The notes: generated from the sequence alone by a model not told the origin. A DNA stretch of 64,000 bases from Guillardia theta CCMP2712 (GCF_000315625.1 NW_005434615.1:352305-416304), one strand, 5' to 3'. Numbered from the stretch's first letter, positions 40,038 to 51,561 are shown. Translations and numbers: made by a program.

Positions 40038-41163
40038 TTTCCTACCTTGTAGAATGGCGGCATGACGGGCGTCAGCAGCCCTGACAGCTCGTAAGTACCC
40101 CTCGACTCGCTCTGGGTGCACCTGCTAGCGTGTTGTACACCATCCGGTTCTGCGCCTCCGCCGTCTGACCAGGACGAAGGAGATACTCGCGCCCTTGCTC
40201 GAGAAGTCCGAGGATTCCCTTCACCGTGAATGTCAGGTCCTCCTCTCCTCTCCTCTCCTCTTCCATCCTCTCCTCTTCCATCCTCTCCTCTCCTCTCCTC
40301 TCCTCTCCTCTCCTCTCCTCTCCTCTCCTCTCCTCTCCTCTCCTCTCCTCTCCCACCTCTTTCTCGCTTTGAAACCCCGTCTCCTTCGCTACCAAACTCC
40401 GGAAGATGGACAGCAGAACTTTGTCGAGCGGGCTCTCAGTGTAAGTCACGTTGGGGAGGGAGCAGCTGGGGAAGAGCTCGGCCTCGTATGCCTCTCGATT
40501 TACAGCTCGAGACTTGTCCAGCAGGGAGATGTCAACTTTCTGGCAGCTGGAGTCAGCGGGGGAGGGAGGAGGAGATGGGAGGAGGGGAGGAAGGAGGAAA
40601 CGGTAAGGAGGAGGGAATGCGATGGAGAAAGCAGCAGAAGCGAGGAGGGAGGAGCGGAGCGGAGGAGCCCAGAGGAGGCAGGAGGAGACAGGAGTTGGTA
40701 CCTGCGGCTGCTTACGAACTCTACCCTCATACGGCACGTCCTGAACGTTAGGAAGATCGTTCCTGTCCACCATCCCTCCCAGTGCCGTTGCTGCCCTGAC
40801 ATAGGCAGCGTAGTCGTGCTGGATGAGCTGGTGCAAGAGGCTCCTCCTCTCGGCCAGCAGGTCTCCAGCTGCCTTGTCCTTCCCTCCCTGGGCCTCGATC
40901 TCAGCCGTCAGCCGCAGGATCTTGCTTTCCTCGTTTCTCTCCGTGTGGCTCCAGGCCCATGCCTCCTTCTTCACGTCTGCTGACGGGAACAGCATCATGC
41001 GCATGCCGGACCCTCGGCCTGCGCATCTCCGAGCCGCAGGACCACGAGGAATGTCAAGAGCTGCAGGAGGGCAGAGGAAGCAGCTCACGTCGACGAGAGC
41101 AAGCGACAAGCAGAAAGCCACTCGCAGCACGCTTCTGAACATTTGCTTCCTGCATGACAGCAT
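38839..41163 (-). CDS. Plastid D27-like beta-carotene isomerase family protein (3' end unresolved)
   Basis: Exons: 41163-40702, 40539-40357, 40218-40122, 40080-40046, 39885-39835, 39589-39464, 39243 to ~39,095 (with or without a 48-nt GC-AG intron), 38910 to about 38,839. The DUF4033/D27 core is clear: SLPNVTYTESPLDKVLLSIF, GLLTPVMPPFYK, TSFVTPTFFGFLVGPSR, GLVVEKCKFLQ, ESGCKSLCINQCKLPAQQFF, LGLPLTVTPNFE, QECQWSFGEHP. D27 isomerises all-trans to 9-cis-beta-carotene, an iron-dependent plastid enzyme; algal homologues are of uncertain activity. The leader has a signal peptide (VLRVAFCLSLALVDVSC) followed by Phe, the +1 Phe expected for import into complex red-type plastids. Confidence 0.8.
40228..40354 (-). 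repeat. (CTCTC/TCCTC)n pentamer array in a D27-like intron
   Basis: Over 20 pentamer units on the + strand, lying in the intron between exons 2 and 3 of the D27-like gene. Confidence 0.9.
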
Positions 41164-41319
41164 AGCGGTCACAATCTAGCCACAGAAAACAACTTAATGC
41201 ATGACGATGCTGCTAATAGCACTCTTGTCTCTATTCTCCTCCTCAAACGATACGAGCCTTTCTCGATTGTCGCCCCCTCTAAATTTTTATCCTCCACTCT
41301 GCTACTCCCCACCTCCTGC

Positions 41320-41720
41320 TCCTGCTCCTGCTCCTGCTGCTCCTGCTGCTCCTGCTCCTCCTGCTCCTGCTGCTCCTCCTGCTCCTGCTGCTCCTCCTGC
41401 TCCTGCTGCTCCTCCTCTCCCTTCCCTCATCCTTCATGGACAGTGTACATGCTCACAAGGAACAATGTAAGCAGCAAGGTGGGGTACTTAGGTCCTCAGA
41501 AAGTACCGGGTGTCCTCTGAACAAAAAAGGGGTTCAATTTGGTGTCCGGTGGTCCATTCAGAAGATTAGGGGGTGGGGGTTATGGTTATAAAGGCAAAGG
41601 TAGTTTGCTCCGAGATGAGACTGGGGCGAGAAATGGAGGAAGAGGGGGGAAGGGGGGGGGGGGAGGAGGAGGAAGGAGGAAGGAGGAAGGGGACAAGGCA
41701 GGGAGGAAAACGATGAAGCT
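41320..41720. promoter_or_regulatory. Divergent spacer: (CTCCTG)n array then G tracts
   Basis: Between the D27-like (-) and DHRS12 (+) starts. The + strand is C-rich near the minus gene, including (CTCCTG)n at 41,328-41,416. It switches to G tracts (GTGGGGTACTTAGG, TTAGGGGGTGGGGG, GGGGGGGGGG) from about 41,480 towards the plus gene. This is the same polarity rule as at 10 kb and 49.5 kb. Confidence 0.45.
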
Positions 41721-41840
41721 GTAGGCCAAGAACAGTGTTTAGAGAGGAAGAGCGCATTTTTTTATCCAAGAATGAAGATATTCGAAGATTTCATGCTGTT
41801 TGTACTCATTGAGAGTGAAGGCTAAGCTCGCTTACGACAG

Positions 41841-44127
41841 ATGGGAAACGGCTTCTCTCTGATTGCTCTGCCCCAATGGTACAGAGAATGGGGATCGATG
41901 TACGGAAAGAACGGCTTCCTGCAGGTGTGTTCCTTCTAACCTCTGTGGTAGTAATGAAGTTTGCTGGGGGTGTTGATTGAGATGTTGATTGAGATGTTGA
42001 TTGAGATGTTGATTGAGATGTTGATGTTGATGTTGATGTTGATGTTGATGTTGATGTTGATGTTGTGGTTGTAATTGTTGTTGATGATGATGCCGTTGGA
42101 GACGATGAAGACGACGGGGAGAAAGAAGACGATAGTGATGATGATGAAAAACGTGAAACGATCAAGAGATTAGCTGACGGGGTGATGCGGCAGGCGTCAA
42201 GATCGGCACAATGGGACACCACTGATCTCAAAGATCTGTCAGGCAGAGTCCACATCATCACGGGAGGGAACGCTGGTATCGGCTTCGAAGTAGCCAAGGA
42301 GCTGGCTAGGAGGAACGCAATCGTGCACATGCTCTGCAGGAACAAGGAGAGGGGCGAGGCGGCAAGAGAGCAGATCGCCAAGGAGACGGGCAACAGCCAG
42401 GTGAAGAGCCTTGCTCCAGCCTGCTGCCTGCTGCCTCCTGCCTGCTGCCTCCTGCCTGCTGCCTCCTGCCTCCTGCCTCCTGCCTCCTCCTCCATGTCGT
42501 TCACTCACGTTTCTCAGGTTTTCCTGCACACCGTCGATGTGTCAAGCGCCCAGTCCTGTCGCAGCTTTGCGGAGAAATTTCTGGAGTCCAACGAGAAGCT
42601 TCACGTCCTCGTCAACAACGCTGGGATCCTGCCGACCGAGAGAGAGACGACGGTCGATGGGCTCGAGAGCTGCATGGCGACGGCGCTGGGCGGGAGCTTC
42701 CTCCTTACCGGCCTCCTCTTGCCAGCTCTCAAGAACGCGAAGCCGTCGGTGGTCGTCAACGTGACTTCAGGTGAGAGGGAAGGAGGAGATGAGGGAAGTC
42801 ACCGGCCGCTGTCAGCTGGGATGTACCTGGCGAAGACCGACGTGGATGATCTCGAGGTGAGAGCACTCAGCTGGGGTGGCTGATGCTGAGGGGGCTTGAA
42901 GATGAAGAAGAGGAAGTTCGACGGGTTCCTGCAGTACTGCAGAGCCAAGAGGGCGCAGGTTGGCGGTTGAGGGGAGCAGGACGAGGGATGACGGCGGGGG
43001 GTAGGTTGAGCTCAGCGAGATCTGGTCAGAGAAGCTGGGAGGCAGGTGAAAGTGTTTTTGCTCCTACCGCTCCTCCCGCTCACGTTGTTTCTGCGATCCA
43101 GCGGGATTTCCTTCCACTCCATGTGAGCTCAGGGCGGGACAAGACGGGAGGCGGCGAGTGACGACTCGCAGGCATCCGGGATATGCTGTCACTCCGGGTG
43201 TAGAGGTCTTTGCCCCTTCCTGCCCCTCTGCTGATCAACTTGTCCTTCCCTCCTGTCCACCTTTCCTGCCCACCTGCCCTCCTGCCCTCCTGCCCACCTG
43301 CCCTCCTGCCCTCCTGCCCTCCTGCCCTCCTGCCCTCCTGCCCTCCTGCCCTCCTGCCCTCCTGCCCTCCTTCCTGCCTTTCCGTGCGCCTGTGCCCCTG
43401 GACTTCTGCGCTCCTCTTTCCTCCTCCTCAACCACCGTCACCACACCTGCTCGATCAACTTTGCAACTCAACACCTCTTTACTTGGAGACAGAAACTCCC
43501 AGGGCTCGGAGACAGAAAGCCTGGAGGTTTCATAGAGCAGCATGGTCCCTCGCTCCGATCCGCTGCTCAGGAAGACGCAGATCGCTGTACGCCGTTGGGA
43601 AGCTGACGTGCAGTGCAGGGAGCGGACACGATTGTATGGATGGCCAGCGCTCCCGTCGTCTCCTCCTCCACCGGTGAGAAAGCGATTCGGCTGGGCCGTT
43701 GGGATGCGAGTGATGGTGGAAGGAAGTGCAGGAGAATGGTGGAGGGCAAACAGAAAAACACGCATGGAGCAGAAGCAGGAGTAGAGGCGGGGGAGAGAGT
43801 AGGGGAAGGGGAAGGAGTAAGATCAGGGGAGTTAGGACGGAGGAAGAGGAGGGACGTAGAGTCATTCAAAATTGAGGGACTGAAGCTCGGGGCAGGCAAG
43901 CTCTGGTTTGACAGGAGGGCCGTGCACACCAGGTAAGTGAAGGGAGGGAGAGAAGGTTACGAGAGGTGACGGCCTGTCAAGTTTCCCCCTGTCCTTCACA
44001 ACTCTGAACCAGTCAGAACGTGAAATATTGTAAGTTGCTCCATACACGCCCCCCCCCCCCGGACGCTGACGTCATCGCGTCCAGATGGAGGAGGTGCGGG
44101 GAGCTCATGGGATGGAAGTTGGAGTAG
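41841..44127 (+). CDS. DHRS12: DHRS12-like short-chain dehydrogenase/reductase, 307 aa
   Basis: Twelve exons: 41841-41924, 42194-42400, 42518-42770, 42816-42856, 42902-42958, 43005-43045, 43102-43122, 43172-43205, 43541-43586, 43614-43673, 43896-43932, 44085-44127, all phases consistent. It shows TGGNAGIGFEVA (NAD(P)-binding TGxxxGIG), LHVLVNNAGI (NNAG), then DHRS12-specific stretches: GMYLAKTDVDDLE, KFDGFLQYCRAKRAQ (YxxxK active site as Y-C-R-A-K), HSMHPGYAVTPGV, QGADTIVWMAS. The family probably reduces carbonyls/lipids. Its length matches the human protein (~317 aa). The intron at 43587-43613 is only 27 nt, needed to join ADR-LQGADT in frame. Confidence 0.88.
41966..42064 (+). repeat. (GATGTT)n array in DHRS12 intron 1
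   Basis: Starts as 12-bp GTTGATTGAGAT units and becomes pure GATGTT, showing two levels of tandem growth in one intron. Confidence 0.9.
43240..43372 (+). repeat. (CCTGCCCT)n minisatellite in DHRS12 intron 8
   Basis: About fifteen CCTGCCCTCCTG-type units between exons 8 and 9. Confidence 0.9.
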
Positions 44128-44225
44128 AAACTGAGCTCTTGCGTCGACTTACGAGGCCTCGACCTTCCCCGGGGATCAAAGATGTCCGGGAGGCAGCAAG
44201 CATCTCATGTTTCTTGTATTTACAT

Positions 44226-45729
44226 TCAGTGGGTAGCAGCGGTCTCATAAGTTTGCAAAGCTTGCCAAGGGTTCGGAAGTTGACCTCTCTGTTGAGCCGA
44301 GGCGCTGCCTGTGTAACAACAGCACCAGCGTGAGCAACCAAAAAGCAGTAACGACGCTGATGCTGTTGAGGAAGATGATGATGACGAGGAGGAGAAGGAG
44401 AAACAGGATGACAAGGAGCAGTCCATGGGTGAGTGAGTGCAGAGGAGGATGCGACAGGAAGCATAAAAGTAAATGAGGAGGCATACAACGTGTAACCCAC
44501 CAGTGTCCGCAGCAGCAGACGCGATCTGCTTCATCTTCTGCATCAGGGAGGATGTTCTAGCCTTCATCGCAGGCATCTACAAGCCAGTGAGATTGTCGTG
44601 CACAACCTGAGATCCTCTCACCTGGTAAGGGAAGGTATCTACATAGTTAGGGAGGGGGGCTGCGCTGGGGAAAGGGACTGCGCTAGGGAAAGGGGCTGCG
44701 GCTACTGGGGGGACGAAGGGACGAGGGGGAAAGCGGCTGGGTACTGCTCTGGGCATTGGAGGACGGAGAGTGACCTGTAAGAGAGTAAGGAGAGGATGGA
44801 GAAGGCAAGGCAATCGTCACCGTTGTCTGTGGAACCACAACACCCGCCTGCCCACCGCTGGCTTTCCATGCGCTGTAGAAAGCCGACGAGGAGGAAGACG
44901 CTAAGAGGGGACAGCATGAGATCAGATCATTCCCGTGGCACGCAGTCCTCTCACCTGAGGGGATACTTGCTCCTGTCCTCTCGCTCTGCTTCCCGCAGTT
45001 AGTCCCACAGTTCGGCACTTGAGTCCCAGACGGGAGGCTCGAGTAACCGAACTGGCCGATCCCGTTCACTCCTCCTGAGACACCTCCAGTCAAGGAAGCC
45101 TCCACAGGCCCCTCCTTCTCTGCTGCTGTGTCCATGGCAAGATCAGCGATCTTCTTTGACACTTCCTTGGACGTGATGACCCTGGTGACTGCCTCTGCGA
45201 TCTTCTTCGCCTCCTCCTCCACCTTCTTCTGTCTTTCCTCAATGTTCGCCTCAACGGCCGCCAGAGTTGCCTTGTACTCTTCGCTGGATTCATCATCTTC
45301 ATCTCCCTCAGCCTCCTTCTCGCTGCTGTCCTCCGACGGCACATCCTTCAACAGCTGGGCGCGCTTGCCCCCCAATACCTTTTTCGACCCCTCTCCACTC
45401 TTGCCCGCCGGACCTTCGAGAGGAGAGAGCTTGATCCTTCCCGTCACGAACTTGCCGTACACATACCCGACGGCATCAGCAACGCCAGGCTTCTGCTTGC
45501 CATTGGGGAACTGGACATCCCACAGCTTCAAAGAGCCACCTGGTACCGCTACTACACAATCATCCTGAGACCTCAAACACGCGGAGGAGAGTGCAGCAGC
45601 TTCAGGAGCTCCCTGCTCCTCCTCAACGAGCTCTTCACTGATAATATGGGAGCTCTGGATCGCTATCATCACGCACAGAAGCAGCGCGCACATGGCGACC
45701 GCCTGTGCAGCCTGCCGCCATGCCGGCAT
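44226..45729 (-). CDS. Secreted/anchored coiled-coil protein, unknown function
   Basis: ATG at 45729. The first exon runs to about 44,940, followed by at least three more coding pieces (one includes TLRPPMPRAVPSRFPPRPFV; another MPAMKARTSSLMQKMKQIAS; the last ends NPWQALQTYETAATH with its stop at 44226). The N-terminus is hydrophobic (AVAMCALLLCVMIAIQSS): a signal peptide or anchor. A Cys-containing region is followed by a highly charged coiled coil (~145-205; ATLAAVEANIEERQKKVEEE). The C-terminal part is Pro/Ala/Ser-rich. I do not recognise it. The splice between exons 1 and 2 does not keep frame with the obvious sites, so that junction is tentative. Its stop is 98 bp from the DHRS12 stop. 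Confidence 0.55.
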
Positions 45730-46098
45730 CGCTCGTCGAAGAGTCAGGGTAAGTACCAGTTACATAACGTTATCTTTCAGTTATAAAAGGCCGTTACACC
45801 GTTTCGAGACCGTTTTACAGAAATGGGAAACGAGCCCAGAAGCTTTTATTCGCAAAAATGATGGAGGATGCGAGGGGAGGGGGGGGAGGAAGGAGAGGGG
45901 AGGGAGAGGAGAGAGGGGGAGGAGAGGAGGGAGGGAGAGGAGGGAGAGGAGTGAGGGGAGAGCAGAATGAAATAGAGCTGATTGAAGACGCAGCATAGGG
46001 AGGCGGGAGCAGGAGAGGAGGGACTGACGATTATCCAGCACCGGTCCCTCGTTTCCTCCATGTCTCATCACAGATAGCAATCCTTGCGGGCGGCTAAG

Positions 46099-47539
46099 AT
46101 GAGAGGCTGTTGGACGATCTCTAGCGTGCTCGTCGTGCTCGTTGCGGTCTTCCTTCCAAGAATCTACAAGATCCACGTCAGTCTTGACTTCTCACCGGCT
46201 GCGCCATGAACCTTTCTCGTTAACCCTTCGTGACTTTGACAGGTTGAGCGGAACCTATCGTATCCTACGGTGATTGAAACTCGATTCCGGCATGATGTCT
46301 AAAAGTTTGTGTAAAGGACTCTATCTTCGGGTGGTTTGCTGTACAGACGATGGTGCAGTACAACAGTCCTGGTCGAGGCTTCCGTGTCCCAGCAAGTTCC
46401 TGAACGAGTACAGGTGTGCTCGATGCGATCGAGAAGTTGGCGTTGAAGGAAAACAGCACACTGCTCGAGCTTTGCATCGGACCTGGTGTAGCACTCTGAA
46501 CGATCCTTGACTGTGCTCATGTGAGACGCAGGGTATGGCGTGCAAGAAGCGCTCCGCTACAAGGGGGTGAAGGTGATTGGGGTTGACGTTTCACCCGTAA
46601 GTGTTGGAATGCAGCAAGCAGGAGGGGGTTTTGTTGACGCATGCCGAAGGACATGGTGAAAATGGCGAGCGAGGCAGTTCAGGGTGCCATCGATGAAGGA
46701 AGAGCTTCGGTGGTGTTGGGCGATGCGCGGAACCTGACGTTCCTTGGGGATGAACAAGTAGATAAGGTCTTTGCCAGCTCTTGTGGAGCGTCTCACCTGA
46801 GATGGAGTCGCTAAGGTGTTTCATATGAACTGCTGTTACTTCTGGGACAACGTGGAGGATACTCTGAAAGAAATTCTTCGGGTGATGAAGCCAGGTGATG
46901 ACTGGTTTCTTCTCCTCCTCCATGCCCTTCAAGCATTGCCCTTTCCTTCATTTGGCTTGCGGAAGCCTCGCTTCCTGACCCTCTCCTCTGCCGAACTTTG
47001 CTGCACTCCTCTTCGTCTCACCATACGTCACAACCTGAAACTTGTCTTTGAGCAGGAGGCGTGATGCTTTCCGGGGTGAAATTCGAACAATTGCAGCAGT
47101 GGGATGCGCATCCAGCGTTCTTCAAGTGACTTGCAGTGCGGAGGAGGAAATTTTTCTGACAAGCTCACCTAGAATGAGAGATGAGAAGATCTTCCTCAAG
47201 GCTTTGAAGGCTGTAGGATTTAAGAAGATCACGGTCAAGAAGGTGAAGCTCTTTCCTCGTTCTCCCCTCCCCGATGCATCTTCTCGATCAATGCTCCCTT
47301 CCCTCAATTCTGTTTCCACTCTCTTCGACGCCTCTCCTCCTTTTCCTCGGCGCTCTTACCTCCCTGCTGACAAACTCGCTGCAGGTGCGTTTGGGCTCTA
47401 GCTGTACCGGGACGAAGGCGATGAGTGGTTGTCCGGTCCACGAGGGTAATCGCTTTCTTCCTTCATCCACTCCCGTGCTCATCAGCCTGCCACAGGAATG
47501 CACTACACTGCCATCTTTGCCGAGAAGCCCGAGAGATGA
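46099..47539 (+). CDS. Membrane-anchored class I SAM-dependent methyltransferase, 248 aa
   Basis: Eleven exons: 46099-46176, 46243-46296, 46347-46383, 46414-46485, 46532-46596, 46650-46766, 46816-46894, 47056-47125, 47173-47242, 47385-47445, 47496-47539, phases consistent. An N-terminal hydrophobic anchor (SVLVVLVAVFLP) precedes motif I LLELCIGPGYGVQEAL, motif II VIGVDVSP, VVLGDARNLTF, and VFHMNCCYFWDN with KEILRVMKPGG (post-motif III), typical of small-molecule methyltransferases of the UbiE/methyltransf_11 type. The substrate is unknown. The 30-nt intron 46384-46413 is required to remove a TGA and restore GFR-VLDAIEK. Exon 10 is the least conserved. Confidence 0.8.
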
Positions 47540-47700
47540 CATCTGTCCTGGAGTTTCTTGTTATTCATCTTCACTGCAATAATAATGTCCTCTCTCCCTT
47601 GCCTCGCCCCGCCGCACCCTCTCGTTTGTCCCTTACTCCTCTCCTACCACGTCCTTTCTCCACACGGCCGTCTTGAAGCCCCCCTTCCGCCTCAGGCTTC

Positions 47701-48622
47701 TCAATCCTTGAAGAAGAGTTCCCGGCATAGTCGCATGGTCTCTTCTGGCGAGGTAACAGTATGCCCGATGGTGCGCGAGTCCTCAAAGATCTCGTAGTCG
47801 TTCCCTCCAGGTGACGTCTTGTCCCCGAAGAAGTGGATCTCCTTGTACCCTTCCGTCTCCACGAACCTCAAGCAGTAGGTCTTGTCCCACCTGGCACAGC
47901 TCCGTCACGGTGCAGGCAACAGAGAGCGGCATCACTCACCCCTGGGGAAAGACATCGAAGCTGATCTGCCCTCCAATGGAGAACTTGAGGTTGAGGTCGG
48001 CAAACTCAGTCTCGAGCTTTGCAACCATCTTCTTCCTGATGTTGTGCACCTGCATGGGCGATGAGAGTCGATGTCAAGGCAGCGAAAGTATGTCAACGTG
48101 ATCATATTGTTCGAAGGCGTCTCGCTCTTCCTGGTTGCAGTTCCTTCCGATTGGAGACACGTTGATCATACCGTTGCGGAACTCAATGAAAGTCCCTCTC
48201 TTCACGGGGATGTCGACGTCGGCAAGGTAGCGGAGGATCCAGTTGACCAGGCGCTTGATGTTGTCTTCGCCGAGATACTTCTTCAAGCTCTGCACTTCGA
48301 TGGATTTTCCATCTTTGAAGGCGTTCAGCCCGTTCTCAGGAAAGGCCCAGTCAACGATTTCAAGGTAATCGTCTCCCAGCTGCTCTTTGGCCTTGGCCAG
48401 ATCCGATCCTCCAACGACACCTACCCCCCAGCGCCATCGTCAACCCCCATGTTGTGTTCAAGTCATACCCTCACCAATAGTGACTCGCTTGCGCAAATCT
48501 TGCAGGAACTTGATCATCTCACTGGTGGCCTCCTGCCACATCGATCAGCACCGGCCGGATCCTCGACGTCTTACCTTGCGGGGTGCCGTGAGAGTCCCGT
48601 CGATGTCTGACAAAGAGACCAT
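47701..48622 (-). CDS. PMM: Phosphomannomutase, 242 aa
   Basis: Five exons: 48622-48575, 48532-48475, 48420-48098, 48049-47940, 47890-47701, phases consistent, length as in eukaryotic PMMs. It converts mannose-6-phosphate to mannose-1-phosphate in the cytosol, feeding GDP-mannose for N-glycans and GPI anchors. Family motifs: [12 protein letters not shown] (HAD nucleophile DxDGT), [88 protein letters not shown] (metal and phosphate-site residues). The start is set by the ATG directly before the DxDGT strand. It is convergent with the methyltransferase. Confidence 0.95.
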
Positions 48623-48777
48623 CAGGAACGAACATGGCGTAACTTGTAACACAGACAAAGAAGTGTGTGGGGGAGTTGCAAGAACAGACGTTGCGATAGT
48701 GGGACATCATAGACGACAAGAACATGACGATGTGGGAGAATCCGGCAGAGGACTTGATCGGTGGAAAAGGAGGAGCA

Positions 48778-49326
48778 GCAGGATGAGGATGAGGATCAGG
48801 ACGAGGATCAGGATCAGGAGCAGAAACAGGAACAGGACGAGGACAGGATCAGGAGCAGAAACAGGATCAGGACGAGGATCAGGAGGAGGATCAGGCTCAG
48901 GATGAGGATGAGGAGGAGGATGAAGATCAGGCTCAGGAGCAGGAGGAGGATCAGAAGGAGTAGGATCAGAAGGAGGATCAGGATCAGGATCAGAAAGACC
49001 AGGATCAGGATCAGGATCAGAAAGACCAGGATCAGGTGCAAGATCAGGAAGAGGAGGAGGAGGAGGATCAGGATCAGGATCAGGATCAGGATCAGGATCA
49101 GGATCAGGATCAGGAGCAGGCTCAGGAGCAGGCTCAGGAGGAGGAGGAGGAGCAGGATCAGGATCAGGATCAGGAGCAGGATCAGGAGCAGGAGCAGGAT
49201 CAGGCTCAGGATCAGGCTCAGGATCAGGATCAGGATCAGGATCAGGGGGAGGAGCAGGAGGAGCAGGAGGAGCAGGAGGAGCAGGAGGAGCAGGATCAGG
49301 ATCAGGAGGAGCAGGAGGATGGTGGG
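48778..49326. repeat. ~550-bp (CAGGAT)n hexamer-derived array
   Basis: Imperfect AGGATC/CAGGAG/CAGGCT hexamers over about 550 bp in the promoter-side spacer of PMM. It is open in five of six frames (QDQD, RIRI, GSGS, PDPD, ILIL), which is a property of the repeat and not evidence of a gene. Confidence 0.95.
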
Positions 49327-49419
49327 TCACCGAAGAGAACGAGGGTGTCCTTGCGCGAAGGAACCGCCATGTTTACAAGCTCCCACTACACCACTTCCAA
49401 GGAAGAGTGTACCTACAGT

Positions 49420-50125
49420 TTTACTCAACTAGGACCCCACCTCCTGACTGATCCTCACCCCACCCCACTTATCAGCTTCATGCATAAGTCGAAATACCCC
49501 TCATTTGTACATTATAACCCCTCCCAGCACTAATCGGCCTCTGCCATTACATGGCCTTATTACTACTCTTGGTGGAGATGACCTGCTCATTGGGGGGGGT
49601 GGGGGTAGGCAGTTCTTTAAATGGCGTTACATGTCGTTATAACAAGTCAAGTCGTTACAGATCGTTACAATACGTTACATCATACCGTTTCAATGGTTGC
49701 TCCTACCGGTCCTTGCAATAGGAAACTACCCGGTGTCCAAGCTCTACGTCTACGTAATGCCACCCCCACCTCCCAATTTCCAGTTTTTAATTCACCAAAG
49801 TATGGGTAGTCACTTGGTCCTCCTTTCCTCTACTTAGATGGGGGATGGGGAGTAGGGGGTGACTATCTGTGGGGGGTGAGGGTACAAGGACTATGGGTAG
49901 TGATGTGCATTCTTCCATGGAGGAAATGCCGGCTGATTCATGGTAGGGTACTTGATGCCTTCCAATACCGGTGAATTTAGTTATTTTCAGGGGTGGGGTA
50001 TGAAATCAAAGAGGGTGTGCTTTCTGAAGGAGTTGGGGAGAAACCAAAATGAGTGGGTAGAGGTGAAAAATTCATGGTAGGGGTACTTACCGAGGGGTGG
50101 GGGTGAGCTAAAGGTAGGGTACAGG
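49420..50125. promoter_or_regulatory. Divergent spacer with strand-switching G/C tracts
   Basis: Between PMM (-) and V-ATPase c (+). The + strand has C tracts at 49,420-49,530 (CCCCACCCCAC, ATACCCCTC, AACCCCTCCC) and G tracts at 49,590-50,120 (GGGGGGGTGGGGGTAGG, GTAGGGGGTGAC, GGTAGGGGTACTTACC). Short GTTACA-type words (CGTTACATG, CGTTACAGATCG) recur at 49,624-49,690. Confidence 0.45.
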
Positions 50126-50163
50126 GTAGCGTGAGAGGTCGAGGACGAGGAGAGGCAGCAGCA

Positions 50164-51457
50164 ATGGTGGCTGAGAACTTTGGAGAAGCATGCCCGGCGT
50201 CGGCGCCGTTCTTTGGTTACATGGGAGCAGCAGCGGCTCTCATCTTTGCAAGTGAGTTTGTAATGTTGTTCTTGCAGTCTCTTCACATGTTTGACCCTGT
50301 GAGGACCTGTTGCGTGACAAAGAGTGTCAAGAGGTTGTTTGGTTTGGTGGGGTTTGATATCACTGTGAAGTGCCTTGGAAATGATGGAGAGGCAGAACGA
50401 AGTTCCTTTCCACCATGAGTGTACTTGATGATTGAGCTCAGTTTGTAACCTCTGGTTGCTGTCATTGATTCGTGGTGAACGATGTGTTTGTTGCACATGC
50501 GCTCGCAAGTTCCCTAGTGTCTTAGTGGAAGCTTGCGAGCTTCATTCCTCTATACAATTAGGGATACTCTTTTTATGTGTCAACATCTGTCCAGATGATG
50601 TGCCATCAACACTGTGCCTTTTTGTTCAATACACGTGCCGTTTGCTTAATAGGAATTCAATGTCGCCTTTTTTTTGAGTACCATCGACCATTGTCTGTTT
50701 CATAGCAAAGCTGTTATATTTTTTTGTGTACTTATCTATTTTTTTGTGTATTTGTCTATTTTTTTGTGTACTTGTCTACCGTGTTTATTTGTGTGGTATC
50801 TGTGCATGTTAATTTTTTGAGTTCCAAATTCTTCATCCCTGATTATTCTTGTAAACAGACTTGGGAGCAGCGTATGGAACTGCTAAATCCGGCGTTGGAA
50901 TTTGCTCCATGGGCGTAATGCATCCTGGATTGATTATGAAATGTAATTTGTTGTTGTTTCTTTCTATTCCGTTTAATATTTGTTCACAGCAATTATCCCC
51001 GTGGTTATGGCTGGTGTGATTGGCATTTATGGATTCATTATAGCAGTTGTTGTTGGAACGAAGAGTGAGTTGATTTCTTTGAACCAGTTCTCTTGCTGAC
51101 CAAGACCACAGTCAAGGAGCCAGTGGGTGGAGGATCTCAGGCTGTCACTCCTCAGTACACCTTGTTCTCGGCCTTCGGACATTTGGGGTCTGGCCTCACT
51201 GGAGGCTTGAGTGGTCTTGCTGCAGGCATGGCCATTGGGATCGTTGGTGATGCTGGAGTTCGTGCTACTGCTCAGCAGCCCAAGCTTTTCGTCGGAATGA
51301 TCCTCATTCTTATCTTCGCTGAGGCTCTTGGGTTGTACGGACTTATCGTTGCTCTGATCATGTCCTCTTCCGGAGGTAAGTCATGCCTTCAATGTTGTGC
51401 CAAGACAGTAAGTAATCACATTTTCTTCCTCTAGGTGGATCCTGCCCATCTGCCTAA
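50164..51457 (+). CDS. ATP6V0C: V-ATPase proteolipid subunit c, 177 aa
   Basis: Five exons: 50164-50251, 50859-50942, 50990-51064, 51112-51375, 51435-51457, phases consistent. A four-helix proteolipid of the Vo ring that carries protons across vacuolar/endomembranes. Helix 1 [12 protein letters not shown], then [20 protein letters not shown], helix 2 [19 protein letters not shown], helix 3 [20 protein letters not shown], and helix 4 [18 protein letters not shown] with the proton-binding Glu. Length is slightly above the usual 155-165 aa owing to the loop [14 protein letters not shown] and a short C-terminal tail. The first intron (607 bp) is unusually long and T-rich. Confidence 0.95.
50717..50778 (+). 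repeat. Three tandem ~22-bp T-rich units
   Basis: TATTTTTTTGTGTA-CTTGTC type units repeated three times inside V-ATPase c intron 1. Confidence 0.8.
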
Positions 51458-51561
51458 ACATCTGATTCGAAGAATCCAGACAAACAGGAGATACTTAGAA
51501 GTGTGCATTGAATGAATCATTTGAAAAACACTCGCTTCAAAGTTAAAGTCCATTGAGTATG

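Noticed and set aside
43240-43372. Regularly spaced repeat considered as a CRISPR-like array
   Set aside because: Units are contiguous with no unique spacers, and the genome is eukaryotic; it is an intronic minisatellite.
48707-49330. Long Pro-Asp (PDPDPD) frame on the minus strand and RIRI/QDQD frames on the plus strand
   Set aside because: They are different readings of one hexanucleotide array; no non-repetitive domain, and codon content is dictated by the repeat.
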